Positions 15,226-22,470 of a DNA stretch of 32,906 nt are shown here, piece after piece. The DNA is taken from contig SBAX01000046.1 in assembly GCA_005240095.1 (NCBI GenBank), forward strand, positions 1 through 32,906, in the 5' to 3' direction. The notes beneath the pieces were generated by a model. The model saw only the letters and a list, made by a program, of their open reading frames with translations. It did no database searches and was not told the origin of the DNA. The stretch's first letter is position 1. Every line of letters begins with the position of its first letter. Source of the stretch: Phycisphaera mikurensis (GTDB taxonomy: Bacteria > Planctomycetota > Phycisphaerae > UBA1845). The position numbers and the translations under genes are program-made.

Positions 15226-16055
15226 CGCATGGCTCCACGTACGACCACCGGCTCCCGGAAAGAGGGCGGCGGTAGGGGTCTTTCGCGCTCGGATCTGGAA
15301 ACAACGGTGCGATCACAGAATGCGCGACGATTCAAACGAGATGAGGGGGACGGCTCGTCGTTGCCTTCCAGCAAATCAGGCCGGCGTTTTAGTGTTTTTC
15401 GGATAGCCTGCTCGCGGCGCCATGCGGCAATCCTGGCGTGGTCGCCTGAAAGCAGGACTTCGGGAACGGCCATCCCGCGAAACTCGCGTGGCCGAGTGTA
15501 TTGCGGATACTCCAGGACGCCCCCCGCAAAGGACTCCTCCACGGCTGACGTTTCATCGCCCAGCGCCCCGGGGAGCAGGCGAACCACGGCATCGATGATG
15601 ACCATGGCCGCAGATTCGCCGCCCGAAAGCACGTAGTCGCCGATGGAGATCTCTCGAGCGCCAAGCCCTTCGCGGATACGCTCATCAAAGCCCTCGTAGT
15701 GTCCGCAAATCAGCACCAGCCACGGGGCGGCGGCAAGCTCGGAAACGATGGGTTGCGTCAGTTGTTCGCCTTGGGGAGTAAGCAGGATTCGAAGGGGCTT
15801 GGCTTGAGGTTGGGAGGGATCGGTTTGAGCTTCTACATGTTCGAGGGCGTCGAAGACCGGCTGGCACATGAGCACCATGCCGGGCCCGCCCCCGAAGGGA
15901 CGGTCATCGACGCTGCGATGCCGGTCGAGAGCGAAGTCCCGAAAGCTGGTTGCGCGAATCGACACCAGTCCTCGCTCCGCCGCCCGCCCGACGATGCTCG
16001 TCGAGACAAACGGCTTGAGCACTTCCGGAAAGAGTGTCAATACGTCGATCCGCAT
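15222..16055 (-). CDS. trmD: tRNA (guanine-37-N1)-methyltransferase TrmD
   Basis: A 277-residue SPOUT methyltransferase that makes m1G37 in tRNAs and prevents frameshifting. Family motifs are clear: [16 protein letters not shown] (45-60), [13 protein letters not shown] (115-127), [11 protein letters not shown] (137-147), R159 (equivalent to E. coli R154), YPQYTRP and LLSGDHARI. At the position of the catalytic Asp169 of E. coli this protein has Glu (E174 in AVEESF). The C-terminal 45 residues after RRPDLLE are Ser/Arg/Pro-rich, unlike the helical end of the E. coli enzyme. It starts 17 bases after rpsP, where rimM would usually lie, and overlaps rplS. Confidence 0.96.
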   Translation of the reverse strand: MRIDVLTLFPEVLKPFVSTSIVGRAAERGLVSIRATSFRDFALDRHRSVDDRPFGGGPGMVLMCQPVFDALEHVEAQTDPSQPQAKPLRILLTPQGEQLTQPIVSELAAAPWLVLICGHYEGFDERIREGLGAREISIGDYVLSGGESAAMVIIDAVVRLLPGALGDETSAVEESFAGGVLEYPQYTRPREFRGMAVPEVLLSGDHARIAAWRREQAIRKTLKRRPDLLEGNDEPSPSSRLNRRAFCDRTVVSRSERERPLPPPSFREPVVVRGAMR

Positions 16056-16072
16056 GCCGCACCGCGTGGTTC

Positions 16073-16333
16073 CTAATCGCCCTTCACCGCGAAACCGCTC
16101 TTCTTGAGGATTTGCCGGACCGTGTCCGTCGGCTGGGCGCCGACGCTGAGCCAGTATTCGATCCGCTCACGATTGAGGTGAACCTGCTGCTCTTCGCGAG
16201 GGAAGTCGGGCTGATAGCTGCCCAACTCTTCGATAATCCGGCTGTCCCGCGATCGCCGCCGATCGACGGCGGTCAGGCGAAAGGATGGCTGGTGCCGTCG
16301 CCCGACCTTCTTAAGCTTTATCCGCACGGCCAT
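16073..16333 (-). CDS. rpsP: 30S ribosomal protein S16
   Basis: An 86-residue protein starting [20 protein letters not shown], as S16 does; the rest ([20 protein letters not shown], then [15 protein letters not shown]) is also typical. The frame is open further upstream to 16510, but that part is unlike S16 and GAGGGAG lies eight bases before ATG 16333, which fixes the start. It is the first gene of the rpsP-trmD-rplS-yraN-tatD operon and has a good promoter about 80 bases upstream. Confidence 0.97.
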   Translation of the reverse strand: MAVRIKLKKVGRRHQPSFRLTAVDRRRSRDSRIIEELGSYQPDFPREEQQVHLNRERIEYWLSVGAQPTDTVRQILKKSGFAVKGD

Positions 16334-16413
16334 ACATAAACTCCCTCTTCGGCAGGCCTGGCCAGCCGTCCTCAAGCCCCATGCCCTGGAACAATTGAAG
16401 CCTGAGCCCGGTG

Positions 16414-16441
16414 AGTATAGCGATCGGCTGCCCAAGGGCAA
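16414..16441 (-). promoter_or_regulatory. Sigma70-like promoter of the rpsP operon
   Basis: On the minus strand TTGCCC (16436-16441) is followed after 16 bases by TATACT (16414-16419). It lies between the nrdJ terminator and rpsP, giving a leader of about 75 bases. Confidence 0.65.
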
Positions 16442-16492
16442 GCGGGCCAAAAATCGAGGGTATTTCCGCAGCCGCCTGGGGCCGCCAAGGCG

Positions 16493-16540
16493 GGCCCAAA
16501 AAGAAAGCACCGCTCACCCTAAGGCGAAACGGTGCTTTCC
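16493..16540 (-). terminator. Rho-independent terminator of nrdJ
   Basis: On the minus strand, arms at 16530-16539 and 16503-16512 (GAAAGCACCG type, ten pairs) are followed by TTTTTGGG. It lies about 215 bases after the nrdJ stop and isolates nrdJ from the rpsP operon. Confidence 0.8.
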
Positions 16541-16755
16541 GGAGGGGAAAGAAGCCTGGTACTTCGCTTGGATCCGGCCTTTCGGCCGACCTCCGGAATC
16601 AATCGTTTTTACGAACGAGGTAGGCTTTTGTTCATACAGCCGTAATCCCGCGTTCGCGCAGTACTATCGGCCAAATCTAGCCGCGAGCTTTCGCTCGTCA
16701 ACACAATTATACCCCCGAAACCGAAAAAGTCTGTTACCGGACAAGACAACCCGGC

Positions 16756-19362
16756 TCAGCACTTGGAGAAGCCGCAAGCCTCGCAGGCCATGCAGCCTTC
16801 GCTAAAGTGAAGCTCACCCTGGCAGTCGGGGCAGCGGACCTTGTACTGGGTCTGCTGCCACTGCATGCCCCGGGCATCGAAACGGGACGGGGCGGCGGTT
16901 GGGTGCTCCTCGGCGCCGGCCTCATGTCCGTGGTGGCCGTTCCCATGACCGTTCCCACGGCCATGGCCATTCCCGTGCCCATTGCCGTGGCCATTGCCGT
17001 CCTTGGGTGTCTGCCCCCGTCCGGTGGGGTCGATCTCCGCCTCCCCCATGAGCAGGGACTTAAGCCCGCACTGCCGCTTGGCCTCGAGGTACCTCTTCAG
17101 GCCACGGGCCAAGCCATCCCCGAGGCTCATGATCTTGCCTTCCTTGGTCGAGACTTGGAGGCTCGATCCGATGGAGTGCAGCTGGTTCACGACGTGCTGC
17201 AGGTTGCCGCCCGAACGCAGCCACAGGCTGATCATCCGGCAGATGGCCTCCAGATCGCTGTTGGCCAGATCGCCGCCCTTGCCGAGCTGGGCGAAGACTT
17301 CCAGCTCCCGGTCGGTCTTGGGATCGACGGTGAGATTGATGTGCATGTTGCCGAAGGGGGTGAGCTGCCGGACGCGAATGCCGGCGCAGATTTCAGGCAA
17401 CGTGGAAGGCTCCAGCGGCCTGATTGCAGACTTCGACTGCGCTTCGCCGGCCGTCGCCTTGGCGTGAACCTGGTCGCTGTTTTTCAGGGCCATGGGCTGA
17501 TTCTTACGGCAGCCGTTGCGATACACGGTCACGCCCTTGCAGCGCAGCTCGTAGGCCATGCGATAGATGGACTCGACGTCGTCGACCGTGGCGGTCTCCG
17601 GGAAGTTGATGGTCTTGGAGATGGATGCGTCGCAGTGCTTTTGGAAGGCGGCCTGCATACGCATGTGCCAGGGAGGCGCGATGTCGTGGGCGCAGACGAA
17701 GACGCGGCGAACGTCGTCAGGGATGTCCGTCAACTTAGCGAGGGTGCCGTCCGTGGCAAGCCGCTCCATCAATCCCTCGCTAAGGAACCCTTGCTGCCGG
17801 GCGGTGGATTCGAAGATCGGATTGATCTCGATCATCGGGGTCTGCCCCTCGGCCTGCCCCTTCAGCACGTTGCGGAAGAAGGCCAGGCTGTAGAGAGGCT
17901 CGATGCCTCCCGCGCATCCGGCAATGATGCTGATTGTGCCCGTCGGCGCGACCGTGGTGCAGGTCGCGTTCCGCATCGGGCGGTGGAATTTCGTGTCGTA
18001 AATGCTGCCCCGCCAGTTGGGGAAGCAGCCGCGCTCGTTGGATAGCTTCTCGCTGTAGTTGTGCGATTCTTCATCGACGAAGCGCATGAAGCGTTCGCCC
18101 CAGGCCACGCCCTCGTCGCTGTTGTAGGCCACGCCCAGCTTGAAAAGGGCATCGGCAAAGCCCATCACCCCCAGGCCGATCTTGCGGTTCAGCTTGCAGA
18201 TGGTGTCGATTTCGTGGAGGGGGTACTTGTTGACGTCAATGACGTTGTCCAGGAACCGCGTGGATTCATGCACGGTCTCGCGCAGCCCGTCCCAGTCCAC
18301 GGTGGGCACGCCGCGAGGCCCGTCATGGACGAACTCGGCCAAGTTGATGCTGCCCAAGTTGCACGCTTCATAGGGCAACAGAGGCTGCTCCCCGCAGGGG
18401 TTGGTCGCCTCGATCCGTCCCACGTGGGGCGTGGGGTTGAACTCGTTGATCCGGTCGATGTAAACCACGCCGGGCTCGCCCGTGCGGTGGGCGTTGTTGA
18501 CGATGATGTCCCAGATTTCCTTGCGGGTGTAGAACTCACCGTCAGGCAACGGCTGGCCTTCCTTGATTTCCGGCAGGCTGCGGAGGTCGTACTTCCAGAC
18601 CTCGAGATTCTTGGGCAGGAGGTACGTCCGCCCAGTCCGGGGGTTCCTCACGACGTGCGGAGAGTTCGGGTCCTTCAAGAAGGCCTCCATCCACTCGTCG
18701 GAGACCTTCACGGAGATGTTGTAGTTGGTGAACTGAGTGAGGTCCTCCTTGGCGTGGAGGAACTTGAGGATGTCGGGGTGATGGATATTCATCATCCCCA
18801 TGTTGGCCCCGCGGCGGAAGGCCCCCTGCTGGATGGCGTTGGTGGCCTCCGAAAAGGCCCGCCAGAAGGAAATCGGTCCGCTGGTCGTACCGCCCGAGGA
18901 GCTGATGTAATCGCCGGTGGGGCGCAGTTCGTCAAAGGCGAAGCCGGTTCCGCCACCGGCTTTCTGGATCAAGGCGGTCTGCTTGATGGAGTCGAAGATG
19001 TCCCCGATGCTGTCGCGAACCGGGAGCACGAAACACGCGCTCAGCATGCCCATTTCGCGGCCCGCGTTCATCAACGTGGGACTGTTGGGCATGAACCGCC
19101 GCGACACCATCAGGTCGTAGAATCGGGTCTCCCACTCGCTGCGCACCGCAGGATTGCTGCTGTACATTGTTTCGGCATCGGCAATCGCGCGAGCAACCCG
19201 CCGAAACAGTTCCGCGGGCGTTTCCGTGCAGCGACCCTGCTCATCCTTTTTCAGATAGCGGGCGCGTAATACGCGCAGTGCATTCTCCGAGAACCCGAGG
19301 CCCTCACTCCGCGTGTCATCCGTAACACTCAAGCCACCGCCACGAACCGCCGTTTCCGCCAT
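16756..19362 (-). CDS. nrdJ: Class II (adenosylcobalamin-dependent) ribonucleotide reductase
   Basis: An 868-residue NrdJ that reduces ribonucleotides to deoxyribonucleotides with adenosylcobalamin as radical source. The active site is visible: N321, thiyl-radical C323 and E325 in NPCGEQPLLP, with the redox pair C110 (LSACFVLP) and C334 (EACNLGS); phosphate-binding APTGTISI at 472-479. Two adjacent helices near 200-215 and the TNYNISVKVSDEW segment also match. The C-terminus has the zinc-ribbon/relay CPDC...CMACEACGFSKC (C844-C868). A Gly-His-Asn-rich linker (about 790-813) precedes that ribbon. ATG 19362 is chosen because GGAGG lies ten bases upstream; the frame extends to 19563 but that part is unlike NrdJ and overlaps the promoter. 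No class I or III reductase genes are nearby. Confidence 0.97.
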   Translation of the reverse strand: MAETAVRGGGLSVTDDTRSEGLGFSENALRVLRARYLKKDEQGRCTETPAELFRRVARAIADAETMYSSNPAVRSEWETRFYDLMVSRRFMPNSPTLMNAGREMGMLSACFVLPVRDSIGDIFDSIKQTALIQKAGGGTGFAFDELRPTGDYISSSGGTTSGPISFWRAFSEATNAIQQGAFRRGANMGMMNIHHPDILKFLHAKEDLTQFTNYNISVKVSDEWMEAFLKDPNSPHVVRNPRTGRTYLLPKNLEVWKYDLRSLPEIKEGQPLPDGEFYTRKEIWDIIVNNAHRTGEPGVVYIDRINEFNPTPHVGRIEATNPCGEQPLLPYEACNLGSINLAEFVHDGPRGVPTVDWDGLRETVHESTRFLDNVIDVNKYPLHEIDTICKLNRKIGLGVMGFADALFKLGVAYNSDEGVAWGERFMRFVDEESHNYSEKLSNERGCFPNWRGSIYDTKFHRPMRNATCTTVAPTGTISIIAGCAGGIEPLYSLAFFRNVLKGQAEGQTPMIEINPIFESTARQQGFLSEGLMERLATDGTLAKLTDIPDDVRRVFVCAHDIAPPWHMRMQAAFQKHCDASISKTINFPETATVDDVESIYRMAYELRCKGVTVYRNGCRKNQPMALKNSDQVHAKATAGEAQSKSAIRPLEPSTLPEICAGIRVRQLTPFGNMHINLTVDPKTDRELEVFAQLGKGGDLANSDLEAICRMISLWLRSGGNLQHVVNQLHSIGSSLQVSTKEGKIMSLGDGLARGLKRYLEAKRQCGLKSLLMGEAEIDPTGRGQTPKDGNGHGNGHGNGHGRGNGHGNGHHGHEAGAEEHPTAAPSRFDARGMQWQQTQYKVRCPDCQGELHFSEGCMACEACGFSKC
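16924..16995 (-). repeat. Low-complexity Gly-His-Asn coding repeat inside nrdJ
   Basis: Roughly 72 bases repeat a six-base theme (GGN-CAY/AAY) and encode alternating Gly, His and Asn residues 790-813, with about nine His. It joins the catalytic body to the C-terminal Cys-rich tail. Confidence 0.85.
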
Positions 19363-19534
19363 GACCGCCACGCCTCCACCGGCGAAAAAAGCCGGGCTAC
19401 TTCGTGCGAAAATGACCCACTCTCGCCACCACCGACCGCCTGCCCGAATGCGTCCCAGACCTGTTCTACGACCCTGTGTCCTTGCCCGGCCGTGCCAATC
19501 CGAGCCCTTCTCACGGCCTTGGCGGGCAAGAGTA

Positions 19535-19563
19535 ATCCTACACCAATTATCGGGGTTTGTCAA
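19535..19563 (-). promoter_or_regulatory. Sigma70-like promoter of nrdJ
   Basis: On the minus strand a perfect TTGACA (19558-19563), 17-base spacer and TAGGAT (19535-19540). Transcription would start near 19528. Confidence 0.7.
19540..19555. promoter_or_regulatory. Imperfect second NrdR-type box within the nrdJ promoter
   Basis: ACACCAATTATCGGGG matches the NrdR-box consensus acaCwAtATaTwGtgt at about 10 of 16 positions. Its centre is 31 bp from the strong box, the usual helical phasing of NrdR box pairs, and it lies between -35 and -10. Confidence 0.45.
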
Positions 19564-19570
19564 ACGATAA

Positions 19571-19586
19571 CCACAATAGATTGTGG
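19571..19586. promoter_or_regulatory. NrdR-type box upstream of nrdJ
   Basis: CCACAATAGATTGTGG is a near-perfect palindrome that agrees with the NrdR-box consensus acaCwAtATaTwGtgt at 13 of 16 positions. It sits eight bases upstream of the -35 of nrdJ. NrdR is the ATP/dATP-sensing repressor of ribonucleotide reductase genes; no nrdR gene is in the window. Confidence 0.7.
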
Positions 19587-19798
19587 CATCCTACCTATGG
19601 AGCACAAGTTCATGCGGGGCAAAGAGTTACAGCGAACCTCACAGATAACTGACATGTAACTCCTCTCGTGGATGCACGAGCCGGCCGTTTCAGACGCCAG
19701 CCGCCGCCAGCCGCTGGAGGATTCGCTGAGGCGCAAGCGCTCTATCACCGGGCGCCTAAACCGGATTCATTCCGTCTGGTGGTGCTTCGCCGAACGTC

Positions 19799-20740
19799 CT
19801 ACTCCGCGAATAGCGGGGTGGAGATATAGCGATCGCCGCCCGAGGGCAGGACGCAGATGATCGTCTTGCCTTTGTTCTCCGGCATGTGGGCAATCCGGTC
19901 AGCGGCGCACAGGGCAGCGCCGGAGGAGATTCCGCAGAGGATGCCCTCTTCCTTGGCCGCGCGGCGGGCCCAGGCGAACGCGTCTTCGTTGGAGACCTGC
20001 ATCACGTCATCGATGACTTCGAGGTTGAGCACCTTGGGGATGAACCCGGCCCCGATGCCTTGAATCATGTGCTTGCCGGGCTGGAGGGGCTGACCGGCGC
20101 GCTTCTGACTGATCACGGGGGAGTTGGTCGGCTCCACGGCGATACACTTGAACGAGGGCTTCTTGCTCTTGATGACCTCGCCCACGCCGGTGATGGTGCC
20201 GCCCGTGCCAATGCCTGACACCAGAATGTCGGCCTTGCCTTCGGTGTCGTTCCAGATTTCCAGGGCCGTGGTGCGGCGGTGGATCTCCGGGTTGGCGGGA
20301 TTCTCGAACTGCTGGGGCATGAAGGAGTTGGCCGTCTCACGCACGAGGCGCTCGGCGGCGGCGATGGCGCCCTTCATACCTTCGGCGGCGGGCGTGAGCA
20401 CGAGCTGGGCCCCGTGGGCCTTGAGGATCGCCCGGCGCTCGATGGACATGCTCTCGGGCATGGTCAGGGTCAGCTTGTACCCGCGGGCAGCGGCCACAAA
20501 GGCCAGGGCAATGCCGGTGTTTCCGGAGGTCGGCTCGATAATGGTGGTGTCGCGGTTGATGCGCCCGTCGCGCTCCGCGGCGTCGATCATCGCCGCCCCG
20601 ATCCGGTCCTTGACGCTCGAGAGGGGATTCTGAAACTCGAGCTTGGCGTAGACCGTCGCCGGCGCGTTGATGATGCGGTTGATCTTCACGAGGGGGGTGC
20701 GCCCGATCGCGCCGCTTATATCCTTGAACAGTTGTGCCAT
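19799..20740 (-). CDS. cysK: Cysteine synthase A (O-acetylserine sulfhydrylase)
   Basis: A 313-residue PLP enzyme that makes cysteine from O-acetylserine and sulfide. PLP-binding K44 lies in [11 protein letters not shown], the substrate loop TSGNTG is at 71-76, the PLP phosphate loop GTGGT at 179-183, and CGISSGAA near 265 closes the site. Length and N-terminus ([15 protein letters not shown]) are standard for CysK. GGAGG lies seven bases before the ATG. It is divergent from selD with 155 bases between them; a link of sulfur and selenium metabolism is a reasonable thought, but nothing in the sequence proves coregulation. Confidence 0.96.
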   Translation of the reverse strand: MAQLFKDISGAIGRTPLVKINRIINAPATVYAKLEFQNPLSSVKDRIGAAMIDAAERDGRINRDTTIIEPTSGNTGIALAFVAAARGYKLTLTMPESMSIERRAILKAHGAQLVLTPAAEGMKGAIAAAERLVRETANSFMPQQFENPANPEIHRRTTALEIWNDTEGKADILVSGIGTGGTITGVGEVIKSKKPSFKCIAVEPTNSPVISQKRAGQPLQPGKHMIQGIGAGFIPKVLNLEVIDDVMQVSNEDAFAWARRAAKEEGILCGISSGAALCAADRIAHMPENKGKTIICVLPSGGDRYISTPLFAE

Positions 20741-20788
20741 GTTTCGTCCTCCAAGCGATTAAATGTCGTCTGCTGCCCGAGGACCGGC

Positions 20789-20816
20789 AGGGTACTGCGC
20801 CCCCCGGCCTTGTCAA
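20789..20816 (-). promoter_or_regulatory. Candidate promoter of cysK
   Basis: On the minus strand TTGACA (20811-20816), 16-base spacer, TACCCT (20789-20794). The -35 is perfect and the -10 weak; the leader would be about 40 bases. Confidence 0.45.
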
Positions 20817-20882
20817 CGGCAAAGGTCACACCGATGTATCGCGGGGTCACGCAAGAGTGTGCCCGCGGCGGCAAGGGTCCGG

Positions 20883-20888
20883 TATACT
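20883..20888 (+). promoter_or_regulatory. Candidate -10 element of selD
   Basis: TATACT lies seven bases before the selD ATG, with only a weak -35 (GTGCCC, 20859-20864). If it is used, transcription would start at or next to the ATG and the mRNA would be nearly leaderless. Confidence 0.4.
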
Positions 20889-20895
20889 GGTCGGC

Positions 20896-21954
20896 ATGAC
20901 ACCCGCACGGAAAATCCGGCTGACGGACTACGCGAGCTGTGCCGGTTGAGCCGGCAAGCTCCCTATGGGAGCCTTGGCGCAGGTCGTGCGCAGCCTGCCC
21001 CGTCCGGTCGATCCCAACCTGCTGGTGGGCACGGACCACTTCGACGACGCGGGCGTGTACAAACTGGATGCCTCCACGGCCCTGGTCCTGACCGTGGATT
21101 TCTTCCCGCCGCTCGTGGACGACCCGTACCAGTTCGGGCGGATCGCGGCGGCCAACAGCCTGTCCGACGTCTACGCCATGGGCGGGCGCCCGGTGACGGT
21201 GCTCAACATCGTGGGCTTTCCGGACAAGGATGTGCCTGTCGAGGTCCTGGGCGAAATCCTCCGCGGCGGCGCGGAGCGGGTGACGGCGGCCGGCGCGGTG
21301 GTCGCCGGCGGACACAGCGTGCGCGACACGGAGATCAAGTTCGGCCTGGCCGTCACCGGCATCGTGCATCCGGAAAAGATCCTCACCAACGGAGGCGCCC
21401 AGATCGGCGATGTTCTCGTTTTGACCAAGCCGATCGGCAGCGGCGTGCTGACCACCGCGGCCAAGAAAGACATGATCTCGCAGGATGATCTCGCCGAATC
21501 CATCGATGTCATGGCCGACCTCAACAAGGGCGCCTGCGAGGCGGCTTTGGAAGTCGGCGTGCACGCTTGCACGGACATCACCGGCTTTGGCCTCATCGGC
21601 CACGCCTTCGAACTGGCCCAGGCCAGCGGCGTGGCCGTCGAGATCGACGCCGGAAAAGTCCCGCTCTTGGAGCGCACCCTGGAACTTGCCCGCGCCGGCG
21701 TGGTCACGCGGGCGCACAAGTCTAACCTTGAGCACCTCGCCGAGGGCTTCGCCGCCGACAACGTGGATGAAACGCTGGTCAAGGTCCTCGCCGACGCCCA
21801 GACCTCCGGCGGGCTGCTGCTTTCCGTTCGACAGGATCGCGTTGACGCCCTGGTGTCGGCCCTGCAGGGGCGGAATACACGCGCAGCCGCCGTCATCGGG
21901 CGCGTCCTCGCCCCGCACGAGGAGCCTGCCTCGGTAACCCTTCGCGGTCGTTGA
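20896..21954 (+). CDS. selD: Selenophosphate synthetase, selenocysteine-containing (TGA recoded)
   Basis: A 352-residue SelD that makes selenophosphate from selenide and ATP, the selenium donor for Sec-tRNA and modified tRNA. The N-terminus reads MTPARKIRLTDYASCAG, then an in-frame TGA (20947-20949), then AGKLP: the TGA falls exactly where E. coli SelD has catalytic Cys17, and K21 corresponds to Lys20, so codon 18 is selenocysteine. The remainder has the AIRS-family ATP fold: FFPPLVDDPYQFGRIAAANSLSDVYAMGG, GGHSVRD, DITGFGLIGHA and DAQTSGGLL. Starting instead at Met24 (20965) would remove the catalytic residue. A SECIS-like hairpin lies just after the TGA. There is no clear Shine-Dalgarno site. 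The gene implies that SelA, SelB and tRNA-Sec exist elsewhere in the genome. Confidence 0.93.
20955..20976 (+). promoter_or_regulatory. SECIS-like hairpin of selD
   Basis: Five bases after the TGA begins the stem CAA-GCTCCC, loop TAT (20964-20966), GGGAGC-(C)-TTG, with one bulged C. The perfect inner six-pair stem starts eight bases after the TGA. Bacterial SECIS elements have this placement and size and bind SelB. Confidence 0.7.
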
Positions 21955-22005
21955 TCCGCGGGCCCAATAGTGCGATGATGGCGGCGGGAGAGGGAGGAGT
22001 AAGCC

Positions 22006-22470
22006 ATGCAGATGCCGACGCTCGGTGAACAGCATAAGAAGCTGTCGGCCTTCGTGGGCCAGTGGGCCAGCGAGGATACGATTCATCCCGCCCCCTGGGA
22101 TCCCAAGGGCGGAACCGCCGCGACGAAAATGAACTGCCGCATGGACCTCGACGGGTTCTTCGTGCTCTGCGATTGTGCGCAGGAGCGCGGCGGCAAGGTG
22201 ACCTACCGCGGCCACGGCGTGTTCGGCTACGACGGCATGCAGCAGCGATACACCATGCACTGGTTCGACGTGATGGGCGTCGATCCGGGCCCGCCGGCGC
22301 TGGGCACGTGGGAGGGCAAGCTCACCTTCGTCCACACCCACGCGATGGGCCACGGCCGGTTCACCTACGAGTTCGACTCGCCCACTAGTTTCAAGTTCAA
22401 GATGGAGCGCTCCCAGGACGGAAAGAACTGGGCGCCGTTCATGGACAGCGTCTATCGACGGGTGTCCTGA
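22006..22470 (+). CDS. DUF1579 family protein
   Basis: A 154-residue soluble protein of the DUF1579 family. Typical segments are VGQWASEDTIHPAPWDPKGG, RMDLDGFFVLCD, YRGHGVFGYD, YTMHWFDVMG and the ending DGKNWAPFMDSVYRRV, the usual beta-barrel pattern with alternating Trp, Gly and aromatic residues. The function of the family is unknown; a lipocalin-like barrel that binds a small ligand is a guess. GGGAGGAG lies a few bases before the ATG. The next ORF begins directly after its stop. Confidence 0.88.
   Translation: MQMPTLGEQHKKLSAFVGQWASEDTIHPAPWDPKGGTAATKMNCRMDLDGFFVLCDCAQERGGKVTYRGHGVFGYDGMQQRYTMHWFDVMGVDPGPPALGTWEGKLTFVHTHAMGHGRFTYEFDSPTSFKFKMERSQDGKNWAPFMDSVYRRVS

Larger units (their letters stand above)
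16334..16755. other. Spacer between nrdJ and rpsP
   Basis: The spacer contains the nrdJ terminator and the rpsP promoter (listed separately). The part next to nrdJ (16541-16755) has an interrupted inverted repeat built on CCGGAG/CTCCGG, a GGCC-TTTC-GGCC hairpin inside it, and a CGAGC-TTTC-GCTCG hairpin near 16683. No protein or known RNA family is recognised. Confidence 0.55.
19363..19798. other. Spacer between cysK and nrdJ
   Basis: No gene is supported. The nrdJ promoter and NrdR-type boxes lie at 19535-19586, with a leader of about 165 bases to the nrdJ start. Between the promoter and cysK are a GAGTTAC/GTAACTC inverted repeat (19624-19630/19656-19662) and a strong CTCGTG-GATG-CACGAG hairpin (19665-19680), which probably belong to the 3' end of the cysK transcript. 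Confidence 0.6.

Noticed and set aside
16073-16510. 145-residue S16 with long N-terminal extension
   Set aside because: The extension overlaps the nrdJ terminator and rpsP promoter; GAGGGAG and the family start place the start at 16333.
16756-19563. 935-residue NrdJ starting at 19563
   Set aside because: The first 67 residues overlap the predicted promoter and are unlike NrdJ; ATG 19362 has GGAGG upstream.
19571-19617. Second NrdR box on the far side (19602-19617)
   Set aside because: It also lies 31 bp away but matches only 9 of 16 positions and lies outside the promoter; the copy inside the promoter is the better candidate.
19363-19798. Cobalamin riboswitch upstream of nrdJ
   Set aside because: I looked for the B12 box and the conserved core and did not see them; class II reductase genes are not usually controlled this way.
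20965-21954. selD starting at Met24
   Set aside because: It would lack the catalytic residue and Lys21; the upstream frame through the TGA restores both.
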